From GCA-2746365 sp963711255 (GTDB taxonomy: Bacteria; Pseudomonadota; Gammaproteobacteria; SZUA-229): 64,000 bases of DNA. Shown here piece after piece: positions 1 to 8,131 of this stretch. The DNA is taken from assembly GCA_963711255.1 (NCBI GenBank), contig CAVQDO010000003.1, forward strand, positions 5,048 through 69,047, read 5' to 3'. The position numbers and the translations under genes are program-made. The notes beneath the pieces were generated by a model that was given only the letters and a program-made list of their open reading frames with translations, was not told the origin of the DNA and ran no database searches. Every line of letters starts with the position of its first letter. The stretch's first letter is position 1.

Positions 1-1
1 T

Positions 2-1090
2 GAGGCGGGGGCTTCAGTTTATTCTGCATCGGAACTGGCCGCAAAAGAGTTTCCTGATCTGGATGTGTCAATACGCGGTGCGGTTTCTATCGCGCGCCGG
101 CTACAGGATCCACTGGCAGAACTGGTTAAAATTGAACCAAAAGCGATAGGCGTTGGCCAGTATCAGCATGACCTTAATCAATATGCGCTGGCAAGAAAAC
201 TGGACGCTATCATTGAAGACTGTGTGAACGCTGTTGGTGTGGAGATAAATACGGCTTCAGCGCCGTTGCTGACCAAAGTTTCCGGGCTTAGCGAAACCAT
301 GGCGAATAACATAGTGGCATATCGTGAACAGCATGGTGCTTTTAAAAATCGCAAGCAGTTATTAAATGTTCCTCGACTCGGCGCAAAAGCCTTTGAACAG
401 GCTGCTGGTTTTCTGCGTATTCAAAACGGTGATAATCCACTGGATGCTTCAGCGGTTCACCCGGAAGCTTATCCTGTCGTAGAAAACATTATTAAACAGA
501 ATAATAAAACGATCAGTGAAATAATTGGCGACAGTAAATTTCTTGGTAAGCTGGCAGCGAATGATTACATTGATGATAACTTTGGTGAATTTACAGTACG
601 TGACATTATTAGCGAACTTGATAAACCGGGAAGAGATCCTCGTCCAGAATTTAAAACGGCAGAGTTCAAGGAAGGTGTGGAAACAGTAAAGGACTTAAAG
701 CCGGAGATGATACTGGAAGGCGTAATAACAAATATTACTAACTTTGGCGCATTTGTTGATATTGGCGTTCACCAGGATGGCCTGGTGCATATATCTGCTA
801 TTACTGATAAATACATCAAAGATCCTCGTGAAGTGGTTAAAACCGGTGAAGTGGTAAAAGTGAAGGTGATGGAAGTGGATATCGCGAGAAACCGTATCGC
901 ATTATCCATGAGGCTTGATGATGCTGTGGAGCGTCAGGCCAGGAAGGGTACGGGTAGCACAGGAGCCCATGACTCCAGGCGTGCTAAAAAATATAATGCA
1001 GATAATAAGAGTAGAAGCGGTAATAGTAAATCAAAAGCAGGTCAGCCGATAACTGCGATGGCCGCTGCATTCGCAAATATGAAAAAGTGA
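2..1090 (+). CDS. tex: Tex, transcription accessory protein (C-terminal part)
   Basis: This is the C-terminal part of Tex, a nucleic-acid-binding protein linked to transcription and stress responses. The frame is open from base 2, so the gene starts outside the window and about 362 residues are present of a protein that is usually about 770-790. Visible parts are the end of the YqgF-like core, with the Tex-typical SIRGAVSIARRLQDPLAELV stretch, and a helix-hairpin-helix segment containing INTASAPLLTKVSGL and NIVAYREQHGAF. A C-terminal S1 RNA-binding domain follows, with GVITNITNFGAFVDIGVHQD and the GLVHIS motif. The tail is basic and low in complexity, rich in Lys, Ser and Asn. An internal GTG at 65 is not the real start because the homologous frame continues upstream of it. 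Confidence 0.95.
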   Translation, partial: EAGASVYSASELAAKEFPDLDVSIRGAVSIARRLQDPLAELVKIEPKAIGVGQYQHDLNQYALARKLDAIIEDCVNAVGVEINTASAPLLTKVSGLSETMANNIVAYREQHGAFKNRKQLLNVPRLGAKAFEQAAGFLRIQNGDNPLDASAVHPEAYPVVENIIKQNNKTISEIIGDSKFLGKLAANDYIDDNFGEFTVRDIISELDKPGRDPRPEFKTAEFKEGVETVKDLKPEMILEGVITNITNFGAFVDIGVHQDGLVHISAITDKYIKDPREVVKTGEVVKVKVMEVDIARNRIALSMRLDDAVERQARKGTGSTGAHDSRRAKKYNADNKSRSGNSKSKAGQPITAMAAAFANMKK

Positions 1091-1150
1091 TTGTAATAAT
1101 AATTCTACCTGTATGTTATTGCCAATGTAACGATAGCAGGATAACGATAG

Positions 1151-2104
1151 ATGAATAGCGGAAATCTCAAAGATACAATTCGTTTGCAGCGTGAAAAACT
1201 GACCGCCATGCTAGGTGAAGAGATGCATGAGCTGGCTGTAAACTGTTCGAGATTCTTCAGTAACAGAGAAACGCTGGAAAGCTTGCTATCTGCTGCCCTG
1301 CCAGGCTTGCCGTACTGTAAGCATCTTTATGTGTTGAATGCTGATGGTATTCAAATAACCGATAACATTACACAGACTGGTAATGACGAAGAGCATTACG
1401 ACCGTAACCGTATGGGTCGACCTTATATGGAGGGTATTATAGGGGTCACTGATTTCAGGTTGTCCGAGGCTTATATTAGCCGTAATAAAAAGCGGCCATC
1501 ATTTACCGCCATCCAGGTGATACGTAATGACGCAGGTGAGCGGCTAGGCTTTCTCGGCGCAGACTTCGATTTAAGAGAGCTGCCAGGAATTAAAGAAGTG
1601 TACCAGGAGCCCGACACCTGGAGACAGATAAAAGGAGACCCGGCAATACGCAGTGTGGTTTTTAATCAGCAACGCATTGATAGCCATATGGACAAACACC
1701 TGGATGAAGTCATTCCTATAATGAGTGAGCTGATGAGTGAACACGGTGTGTTTCACGGCAAGCTGCATTTCTCTAGCAGTCGTGCAACTATCTGGCTTGT
1801 TGATGATCCGTTCAGTTACCGTATTCTAAGCATCGATGAAATAATCGATCCGGATATTTGCCTGGCGTACCCGAGGCGTACTTATCATGAAAGAGCTATC
1901 GTGCCAGCTGAGAAAATAATGCAGGTATTTGAATTGTTTCGTAGCTTGCGATTTGCTGATGATAATATTTACCTGAGAGCAGGTTCATTAAACGTAATTA
2001 ACGGCATGGTGGGTCTGAATTTTTCCTGTGATGGTTCGCACTATATGCGATACGACGAGTTTCTCGACAAGAGTACTGACTTCTGGTTTGGCGTGAAAAC
2101 ATAA
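1151..2104 (+). CDS. PDC sensor domain protein
   Basis: The 317-residue protein has no signal peptide or membrane segment. Its first half resembles a PDC/Cache-type sensor fold: a long N-terminal helix is followed by LYVLNADGIQITDNI, then by the conserved DRNRMGRPYM segment, then by RNDAGERLGFLGADFDLREL. In membrane chemoreceptors and kinases this fold binds small ligands; here it appears as a free cytoplasmic protein. The second half is not recognised. It lies 60 bases after tex and 50 bases before a macrodomain gene on the same strand, so it may be co-transcribed with either. Its ligand and output are unknown. Confidence 0.65.
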   Translation: MNSGNLKDTIRLQREKLTAMLGEEMHELAVNCSRFFSNRETLESLLSAALPGLPYCKHLYVLNADGIQITDNITQTGNDEEHYDRNRMGRPYMEGIIGVTDFRLSEAYISRNKKRPSFTAIQVIRNDAGERLGFLGADFDLRELPGIKEVYQEPDTWRQIKGDPAIRSVVFNQQRIDSHMDKHLDEVIPIMSELMSEHGVFHGKLHFSSSRATIWLVDDPFSYRILSIDEIIDPDICLAYPRRTYHERAIVPAEKIMQVFELFRSLRFADDNIYLRAGSLNVINGMVGLNFSCDGSHYMRYDEFLDKSTDFWFGVKT

Positions 2105-2154
2105 AATAGTGATCAGCTTGCAGTAAGGATTATTTTGTATAGTGAGTTTTAAAT

Positions 2155-2643
2155 ATGACAGAAATTAAACAGGTCGATATTACAACTCTGGATGTTGATG
2201 CTATTGTAAATGCAGCAAATAATACCCTGCTGGGTGGCGGCGGAGTCGATGGCGCAATTCATGCTGTAGCCGGACCAGAGTTGCTGGAGTTCTGTCGTTC
2301 ACTGGGTGGTTGTGAAACCGGTGATGCAAAAATAACACCAGGCTTTAATTTGCCGGCAACTTATGTCATTCATACCGTTGGGCCAATATGGTATGGCGGT
2401 AGTCAGGGTGAGCCGCGCTTGCTGGAAAGTGCCTACCGGCGATCATTTCAGGTGGCACTGGATAATAATGTTACCAGTATTGCTTTTCCGGCTATAAGCA
2501 CGGGAGTCTATGGCTATCCAAAACAGCAGGCAGCTGAAATAGCTCTGGCCGTAATAAAAGAGTATGAAGAGCAGTTCAATAAAATTATTATTGCCTGCCA
2601 TAGCGCCGAGGATGCGGCAGTTTATAAAGCTGCGCAGGCGTAA
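2155..2643 (+). CDS. Macro domain protein, O-acetyl-ADP-ribose deacetylase (YmdB-like)
   Basis: This is a 162-residue stand-alone macrodomain that likely hydrolyses O-acetyl-ADP-ribose or removes mono-ADP-ribose. Visible motifs are DAIVNAANNTLLGGGGVDGA at about residues 15-34, the ADP-ribose loop with the catalytic-type Asn22 and Asp32, then YVIHTVGPIW, and the phosphate-binding loop PAISTGVYGYP. The length matches the family. No NAD-dependent ADP-ribosyltransferase or toxin is next to it, so a housekeeping role is more likely than a toxin-antitoxin role. It is convergent with the downstream heat-shock gene, with about 11 bases between them. Confidence 0.92.
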   Translation: MTEIKQVDITTLDVDAIVNAANNTLLGGGGVDGAIHAVAGPELLEFCRSLGGCETGDAKITPGFNLPATYVIHTVGPIWYGGSQGEPRLLESAYRRSFQVALDNNVTSIAFPAISTGVYGYPKQQAAEIALAVIKEYEEQFNKIIIACHSAEDAAVYKAAQA

Positions 2644-2654
2644 CGCAGATTAAT

Positions 2655-3473
2655 TTATTCATAGGGATATTTCTTTTTTATCTGTATTGATAAAATGCCA
2701 TTATCTAGCCTGGTTTTCATGCTGTTTTGTATAACGGGTTTATCTAGCCAGATTTTTCGTTGAAATCGGCCTGAACGTTTTTCACGGAATACGACATTTC
2801 CCGAAGCTCCGGTCGTCTGCTTTTCGTGGTTCTGTTTTCCTTTTATGGATAGTCGCTGGCCTTCTAAATTGACAGAAATATCGTTTTCATTCGTGCCTGG
2901 AAGATCGACCAGTACGATGTAATGTTCAGGATTCTCTCTAATATCAATCTTTGGCAGAGATACTGTTGAACTGAATTCATGGTGGAATTTTTGCGTTTTC
3001 GGCCGACTATATCCCGGCTGGGTAAAAGCAGGACTGTTGAATTCCGGGTAGTGATTCAACTGGTTCAAGCGATTGTAGAAGTCTCTGCGCATCTCACGTC
3101 TAATACGATCAAACTCTTGATATGGGTTGTAGGCAGGATAATCATATCGGGGCATATGTGGATGATCTGGTTGTGCGCTCTCATGTTGCGATGCCGCAGG
3201 TTGCTGGGTCTCGGTTGGCAGTTCCTTAACCGTGTTGTCAGAGTCTGGTGTTTTAGATACCTGCTGATTGTCTTCAACTTTCACAGGAGCAGCCTCAGCA
3301 GTGTCAGCCGGTGTGGAAAGCGCAGCTGCTAGAACTTGCTGATCAGCTTGATTATTTAGCTGTGCTTTTATCGTAAGGATGTACCATGACTGTATAACTG
3401 CCAGTAAAAAAAGCATTAAAATCAAGGTTGTAGTCAGGGTGAATCCGCCGGCATTTCTGATCGATGTTGACAT
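2655..3473 (-). CDS. Membrane-anchored Hsp20/alpha-crystallin family protein
   Basis: The C-terminal ~100 residues form an alpha-crystallin domain: LPKIDIRENPEHYIVLVDLP, then ISVNLEGQRLSIKG, and RFQRKIWLDKPV ending in LDNGILSIQIKKK. Such domains act as ATP-independent holdases. The N-terminus is unusual: a hydrophobic span (TLILMLFLLAVIQSWYIL) and then about 145 polar residues rich in Gln, Pro, Tyr and His. This suggests an inner-membrane anchor with a periplasmic linker and chaperone domain. I chose the ATG at 3473 because it has a GGGAG sequence 8 bases upstream; a longer frame starts at 3518. The anchor and length are atypical for Hsp20, which is usually 140-160 residues and soluble. Confidence 0.82.
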   Translation of the reverse strand: MSTSIRNAGGFTLTTTLILMLFLLAVIQSWYILTIKAQLNNQADQQVLAAALSTPADTAEAAPVKVEDNQQVSKTPDSDNTVKELPTETQQPAASQHESAQPDHPHMPRYDYPAYNPYQEFDRIRREMRRDFYNRLNQLNHYPEFNSPAFTQPGYSRPKTQKFHHEFSSTVSLPKIDIRENPEHYIVLVDLPGTNENDISVNLEGQRLSIKGKQNHEKQTTGASGNVVFREKRSGRFQRKIWLDKPVIQNSMKTRLDNGILSIQIKKKYPYE

Positions 3474-3666
3474 GGTCGTTGCTCCCTTATTTTCTGGTTG
3501 TGTTGCTAGTAACGTCAAGATTTAGCGCAGGGCGTATATGTTCAGGCACACACTAAAACAGTGTTAATAATATCGCCAATCAATCGTAATATAAACAGTG
3601 TAGCACTTATGTTACGATCTGAAGCTTCAATGAGATCATAAGTTATTAATTATCATAGGGTTGGAA

Positions 3667-4329
3667 ATGGCGGCGATGAAGAAATATGGAATCCTGGTTA
3701 TTGTTTTACAGTTGTATGCAAATGCGGCTTTTACTGATCCAGTATCCGGGTTCATTCCATTGCAGGAGAATGCGTTTGAACATATTCAGTTCAAAAGAAT
3801 TGAAGCTAGCAATTATAAGTTCGAGAACGGGCAATTAGTCATTTCAGTAAATAGTAGTGCGTCATTACTAATGAAACCTTTTTCTGATGTGAGAGAAATA
3901 AAGACAATCAGCCTGGAGTGGAAAAGTGATAAAAAGCCGGCAGTGAAAGATTCGGATCATGAAAAAATACGTAGTGGAGATGATGCGGTTTTTAAAGTCG
4001 GATTGTTGCTGAAAGCAGACAGCAAGGCGTTTAAACCTTTCATACCCTCATGGATGAAACGCGTTGATGAGTTACTGGCTTATCCTTCAGAAGAAATGCT
4101 TTATATGGTCGTTGACTCAAGGCATGCGGAAGGGGAGCGCTGGGAAAATCCCTATAATGAAAGAGTGACCATGATCGCGCTGTACAATGGTGTAAGCGAA
4201 GATGGCTGGCAAAAAGCCAGTTACCAGTTTGATGTGCCGGTAAATGTGGTAGCGATATGGTTAATGTCAGATGGTGATAATACCGGTTCCAGTTTTGTTG
4301 CGCAGATTAAAAACATAGAAATCAACTAG
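3667..4329 (+). CDS. Secreted DUF3047-like protein
   Basis: The N-terminus looks like a signal peptide (basic start, hydrophobic core, cleavage near ANAA-FTDP), so the product is probably periplasmic. The body resembles DUF3047: a Leu-Glu-Trp-Lys strand, a SGDDAVFKVGLLL segment, NPYNERVTMIAL, and a final VAIWLMSDGDNTGSS strand. Function is unknown. The start at 3667 is preferred because AGGG lies six bases upstream; a TTG at 3661 and an ATG at 3676 are alternatives. It is divergent from the Hsp20 gene across about 190 bases of AT-rich DNA. Confidence 0.6.
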   Translation: MAAMKKYGILVIVLQLYANAAFTDPVSGFIPLQENAFEHIQFKRIEASNYKFENGQLVISVNSSASLLMKPFSDVREIKTISLEWKSDKKPAVKDSDHEKIRSGDDAVFKVGLLLKADSKAFKPFIPSWMKRVDELLAYPSEEMLYMVVDSRHAEGERWENPYNERVTMIALYNGVSEDGWQKASYQFDVPVNVVAIWLMSDGDNTGSSFVAQIKNIEIN

Positions 4330-4356
4330 AAATATAGATGGAGGCTGGCCGTTGCT

Positions 4357-4704
4357 TTAGTCACTGTTGATGTCGCTGTTAGTTTTATGTTTTTTATCGG
4401 GATTATTTCGCGGCCACATAATGTCACGTAAATGACGGCGACGTATGTATTTTGAAACAGCTTGCATCGCAATAGAAATTAATAGCCCGGAAAGTATAGA
4501 GAGAATAATGTAATGCGCATTCCAGATATATACAAAGGATGCCGCGACATAACCATCTTTTAATAAATCAAATGCCAGTTGAAAATTACCTGTTACGGTA
4601 TCAAATTTCTCGGGTATGAAAACGCCGAGCGAGGATGGCTGTTTATCAATGAAAAACCAGGTTACCCAGCCCGTGATAAATGAGAAAATACTACTATTTA
4701 ACAT
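4357..4704 (-). CDS. Small membrane protein, unknown function
   Basis: I do not recognise this 115-residue protein. It shows two probable transmembrane segments: residues ~3-18 (IFSFITGWVTWFFI) and ~55-83 (ASFVYIWNAHYIILSILSGL continuing to MQAV). A strongly basic C-terminus rich in Arg and Lys (YIRRRHLRD and beyond) is likely cytoplasmic. The two spans are separated by a polar loop containing KFDTVTGNFQLAFDLLKDGY. It is convergent with the DUF3047-like gene and lies 86 bases downstream of the OsmC-like gene on the same strand. Confidence 0.5.
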   Translation of the reverse strand: MLNSSIFSFITGWVTWFFIDKQPSSLGVFIPEKFDTVTGNFQLAFDLLKDGYVAASFVYIWNAHYIILSILSGLLISIAMQAVSKYIRRRHLRDIMWPRNNPDKKHKTNSDINSD

Positions 4705-4790
4705 TGTCTAAAAGTGCGGGCTAAATAAAGTGCCATGAAAAGAGTTACACGAAGCAGCTAAGAGATAAAATAAAAGTCATTCTCTTGCGA

Positions 4791-5219
4791 TTAGTCGGCA
4801 GCTTCAAAGCTGACCGTGGTTTCCGTGTCCTGGCATTCCTTCAGATTGATTGACACCGGGCACAGACCCATGCGTTCTGTAATGTATTCGATATCATCCG
4901 CAGAGGCGCTACCATCCTGTAGTTTTCCATTAAAAGAAATGTGTAGCTGTTCCATGTTTCTGTGCTGATCAGTACTAACCGTGATCTCCCCATTGCTTGA
5001 AGATAACTGTAGTTGTCGTTCAGCAGCATTTACACGGAAATACATATGCTGGCAGGTCAGTATGGCATACATAAATATGTCAAAGCCGGGGCTTTTAGTG
5101 TTTAAATCTAAAGTCAGCCATTCGTTATTTACCAGGTTTTCAACTCGCAGCTGTGTAACTTCATTGCCAGTACCGCTGTATTGGCAGCCGAGTCGCATTT
5201 TGAACGTTAAATCACTCAT
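4791..5219 (-). CDS. OsmC family protein
   Basis: This 142-residue protein is a compact OsmC/Ohr-type domain. Members are thiol peroxidases or related redox proteins that use two cysteines. One cysteine is visible at the end of the first core helix (FMYAILTCQHMYFRV), and a second is in the family hallmark GLCPVSINL near the C-terminus. The substrate (organic hydroperoxide or other) cannot be read from the sequence. It is divergent from the GFA-family gene across 158 bases. Confidence 0.75.
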   Translation of the reverse strand: MSDLTFKMRLGCQYSGTGNEVTQLRVENLVNNEWLTLDLNTKSPGFDIFMYAILTCQHMYFRVNAAERQLQLSSSNGEITVSTDQHRNMEQLHISFNGKLQDGSASADDIEYITERMGLCPVSINLKECQDTETTVSFEAAD

Positions 5220-5377
5220 GATTATTACCCAATTTTATTACTCAGTTTACATTCATAGCGTATTTATAATACATAAGGCTTTCATGGGCTGTGATATACG
5301 TCAATAATGTATGAAAACACGGCTTATCTGGAATAAACTAATGCCGGTAGACGGCTTAAATATTCAGAGGAGATGTT

Positions 5378-5797
5378 ATGTCATCAATATCGGTAAAGGG
5401 CAGTTGCCTGTGCGGCGCAGTACAGTATGAAGTAACGGGAGATGCAAAACGATTTTATCACTGTCACTGCAAACGATGCCGTAAAGCGACAGGTACGGGT
5501 CACGCAAGTAATATCCTGGTGGCGCCGTTAACGAGCATTAGCTGGCTTTCCGGGGAAGAGTTATTGACGCGGTATAAAGTGCCGGAGGCTGAGCGTTTTT
5601 ATAACTGCTTTTGCCGGAAATGCGGAAGCCCAATGCCACGTGCTACACCGGAACTGGAGGCTGTGTTAATTCCTGCAGGCACGCTCGATTCTGAACCGCC
5701 GGTATCACCACAGGGCAGAATATTCTGGGACTCCCGTGCTAAATGGTCATGTGCAGATGATTTACCAGTATATTCAGAATACCCGGCCGGTGTCTAA
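5378..5797 (+). CDS. GFA family (glutathione-dependent formaldehyde-activating enzyme-like) protein
   Basis: The 139-residue protein carries the zinc-binding cysteine pattern of the GFA/CENP-V fold: GSCLCGAVQYEV near the N-terminus, CHCKRCRKATGTGHAS in the centre, and CFCRKCGSPMPR later. GFA from Paracoccus was proposed to speed the condensation of formaldehyde with glutathione, but most homologues have no proven substrate. The length and cysteine spacing are typical. A GAGGAG-like ribosome-binding site precedes the ATG. A small zinc-ribbon gene follows after 21 bases and is probably co-transcribed. Confidence 0.88.
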   Translation: MSSISVKGSCLCGAVQYEVTGDAKRFYHCHCKRCRKATGTGHASNILVAPLTSISWLSGEELLTRYKVPEAERFYNCFCRKCGSPMPRATPELEAVLIPAGTLDSEPPVSPQGRIFWDSRAKWSCADDLPVYSEYPAGV

Positions 5798-5818
5798 AGA
5801 ACGGAGCATTTTACTGAT

Positions 5819-6004
5819 ATGACTGATTTTCTTGCTTATAAGAAACGTAAACTGCTTGAAAAAAACAGGTCAAAAACGCTTTGCCGTAGCGGGTTTCATA
5901 AGTGGGAAATTCTTACACAAGGAAAGTTTGATGTTAAGCAGGGAAAGCTGGTGACTGCATATCAATGTAAGCGCTGTGGCACAAAAAAGAACACGGCATT
6001 ATAA
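5819..6004 (+). CDS. Small zinc-ribbon-like protein
   Basis: This 61-residue basic protein has a likely zinc site: LCRSGFHKWE in the middle and CKRCGTKK at the end. The C-x2-C pair with an upstream Cys and His resembles small DUF1660-like proteins known from phages and chromosomes. It follows the GFA gene by 21 bases on the same strand and converges with the DUF503 gene. Function is unknown. Confidence 0.5.
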   Translation: MTDFLAYKKRKLLEKNRSKTLCRSGFHKWEILTQGKFDVKQGKLVTAYQCKRCGTKKNTAL

Positions 6005-6006
6005 AT

Positions 6007-6288
6007 TTATAGCCACTCACGGCTGATATCAATTAAAACCAGTTGAGTGTATTCGAGGACCAGTGTTTCTAACAGACTATATTGTTTATCCAGATATGAT
6101 CGATCATTACTGATCAGGCAAATACCAATGGTTGCCAGCTGACGATTATCAAGTTGCTCAATTTCAGCAACCGAGGCATTGAACCTGCTCCCTATCCTGT
6201 CTTTTAAACTTTTAATCTGGCTGCGTTTGTCTTTTAAAGATTGAGAGTCGGGTATTTGCAAACTAAGCTTTATGAGTAATACGTGCAT
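6007..6288 (-). CDS. DUF503 family protein (YlxP-like)
   Basis: This small protein matches the DUF503 pattern: MHVLLIKLSLQIPDSQSLKD followed by KRSQIKSLKDRI, then FNASVAEIEQLD and a central GICLISND strand. Gram-positive YlxP is encoded beside translation genes; here it stands alone. The start at 6288 is chosen because family members begin with M-x-V directly before the first strand. A frame opening at 6306 would add six residues, and neither start has a strong ribosome-binding site. Confidence 0.75.
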   Translation of the reverse strand: MHVLLIKLSLQIPDSQSLKDKRSQIKSLKDRIGSRFNASVAEIEQLDNRQLATIGICLISNDRSYLDKQYSLLETLVLEYTQLVLIDISREWL

Positions 6289-6523
6289 ATTAAATACCGG
6301 GAGCATAGTTATTATGAATATTACTAATATAGCAGGTCACATTAAACTGCATACATAAACTTGCTGACAAAGACAATAGCCGTTTGACGATAATTTGAGT
6401 CGAGCAATATAACCAGAGCCGCGTATTTTGAAGAATATCAATTTTTTTCTGACTTTCACCTGAATTATGGTTGCGCTGTGACTCCTGCACTGGCTAGAAT
6501 TAAGAGAAAATTACAGGTGAGAT

Positions 6524-6838
6524 ATGACGAAAATAATTAATTTAGCGGACAATATTATCAGTAAGGATGATAAGGAGCAGCTGGCAAAATTTGGAGGGCA
6601 TACAATTGCCCATGGGCGTGCGACCCGCTGGCATTGGCACAAAGCAGAAAATGGTGATGCAATTTTTGAAATATTTCGGGGTGGCGCCGATGAAGTATTA
6701 GCAGTATGTGTCAGTCGGGATAGAAAGATGGATGCATTTTATGCGCATGACTCTACGGGTAATATGGTTTCTTCGGGTGAACTAGAGCATGTAATGGCAG
6801 ATTTGGAGCGTTATTTTGTACAGCTGCATGGTGAATAG
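6524..6838 (+). CDS. Conserved-looking hypothetical protein
   Basis: I do not recognise this 104-residue soluble protein. It begins with an AGGTGAG ribosome-binding site six bases before the ATG, which supports it as a real gene. It contains a histidine-rich ATRWHWHKAENGDAIFEIF segment, a CVSRDRKMDAFYAHD strand pair and a C-terminal helix (LEHVMADLERYFVQL). It has no signal peptide or membrane segment. It is monocistronic: the neighbouring gene upstream is divergent and the next gene starts 237 bases later. Confidence 0.55.
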   Translation: MTKIINLADNIISKDDKEQLAKFGGHTIAHGRATRWHWHKAENGDAIFEIFRGGADEVLAVCVSRDRKMDAFYAHDSTGNMVSSGELEHVMADLERYFVQLHGE

Positions 6839-7075
6839 CGGGGCTCCCTGTGAATGCTGTGATAATCATTAAATGGCTGGTGTACGGCTAAGGTCGTTAT
6901 TACTCTCGCTTTTTGCGTAATACTGTGTAATTGCAATAATATTTTTTATCGATAACCTATACTGTTTATGTATAGTGTCGGTACTAGCATTTGTTTGCTT
7001 TGTAAAGTTTTGTAACTAACAGTGCGGCTTGCACGATCATATCGTAAATTATAAGGAAATTGCATACAGAATTGT

Positions 7076-8131
7076 GTGCCAGTATCTGCTGCATGTTTCT
7101 TCTATAGGCAAAAAACGGTTAAGAGTTTAAATTTGAGCAATTATTTATCAATTAAATTACGATCGGACCGTTTTTTTTACATAACAAGGCTTGGTTTCTC
7201 ATTAGTTTGTTTACTGTTAATCTCTTCTTGCAGTATGGAGCGAGAGACTCCGCTGCGCATTGGTACAAATGTCTGGCCAGGGTATGAACCGCTTTACCTG
7301 GCACGCAGTCTGGGTTATTTCGATGAATCCAGTATCCATCTGGTTGAGCTAACTTCCGCCTCTGATGTGCTTCATGCCCTGCGTAATGGCACGCTGGAAG
7401 GGGGTGCCTTGACCATGGATGAAGCACTAAGTCTTCTGGATTCTGGTATCGACATGAAAATCATACTGGTAATGGATTTGTCTGAAGGTGGCGATGTTCT
7501 GCTGGTAAAGCCGGAGATCGATGCGCTGGATAAGCTGCGCGGGAAAAAAGTCGCCGTCGAATATTCTGCGGTAGGCGCGATTTTGCTTGATGGCGCATTG
7601 CAAAGTGCAGGACTAAATGCATCAGACATAACAATTATTGCCTGCGCGTTAAATGAACATATAAGCTGCTACCAGAATTATGATGCCGTGGTAACTTTTG
7701 AGCCAGTGAGAACTAAACTGTTAAAGCAGGGAGCTCTACAGCTGTTCGATAGCAGTATGATTCGAGGCAGAATCGTAGATGTTCTGGCAGTGAATTCTGA
7801 ACTGGTTAAAACGCATCCATATTCACTTCGGAAATTGCTCGCTGGTTACTTTAAGGCACGTAATTATTTTGATGGTAATCCTGAAAGAGCAGCGCAGCTT
7901 ATGTCAGTAAGAATGCAGCTTACGCCTGCCGAAGTATTAGACTCCTACGATGGCCTTAGATTGCCCGACCTTGAAGAAAACAGGCGGTTGCTAGGTGGTC
8001 AGCCATCGCCATTGCAGAATACAGCAAGTAAAGTCAGTAAGTTTATGCTGCAAAGAAAATTGTTAAAGCATCAAATTTCAGTCGAAAATTTAATTGATGA
8101 CTCGTTTTTGCCAGAGAGCAAGATAAAATGA
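7076..8131 (+). CDS. ABC-type solute-binding lipoprotein (NMT1/SsuA-like)
   Basis: This lipoprotein has a basic N-terminus, a hydrophobic span and a lipobox LLISSC at residue 52 of the GTG-start frame. The mature part begins like NMT1/SsuA/TauA substrate-binding proteins: LRIGTNVWPGYEPLYLARSL, then a helix-rich body with LDKLRGKKVAVEYSAVGAIL and YDAVVTFEPVR. No permease or ATPase gene is nearby. Instead the stop overlaps the start of a hybrid histidine kinase (ATGA at 8128), so it probably presents a ligand to that sensor. The start is uncertain: GTG at 7076 or TTG at 7133 would give lipobox Cys52 or Cys33. An inverted repeat CTATAC-N7-GTATAG at 6957-6975 lies upstream and could be an operator. 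Confidence 0.82.
   Translation: MPVSAACFFYRQKTVKSLNLSNYLSIKLRSDRFFYITRLGFSLVCLLLISSCSMERETPLRIGTNVWPGYEPLYLARSLGYFDESSIHLVELTSASDVLHALRNGTLEGGALTMDEALSLLDSGIDMKIILVMDLSEGGDVLLVKPEIDALDKLRGKKVAVEYSAVGAILLDGALQSAGLNASDITIIACALNEHISCYQNYDAVVTFEPVRTKLLKQGALQLFDSSMIRGRIVDVLAVNSELVKTHPYSLRKLLAGYFKARNYFDGNPERAAQLMSVRMQLTPAEVLDSYDGLRLPDLEENRRLLGGQPSPLQNTASKVSKFMLQRKLLKHQISVENLIDDSFLPESKIK

Noticed and set aside
2979..3332. 117-codon frame opposite the Hsp20 gene
   Set aside because: It runs antisense to a well-supported coding region (2655-3473) and has no ribosome-binding site or motif.
6290..6490. 66-codon open frame on the minus strand upstream of the DUF503 gene
   Set aside because: It has no recognisable motif, overlaps the DUF503 start region and the upstream promoter area of the gene at 6524, and has no clear ribosome-binding site.
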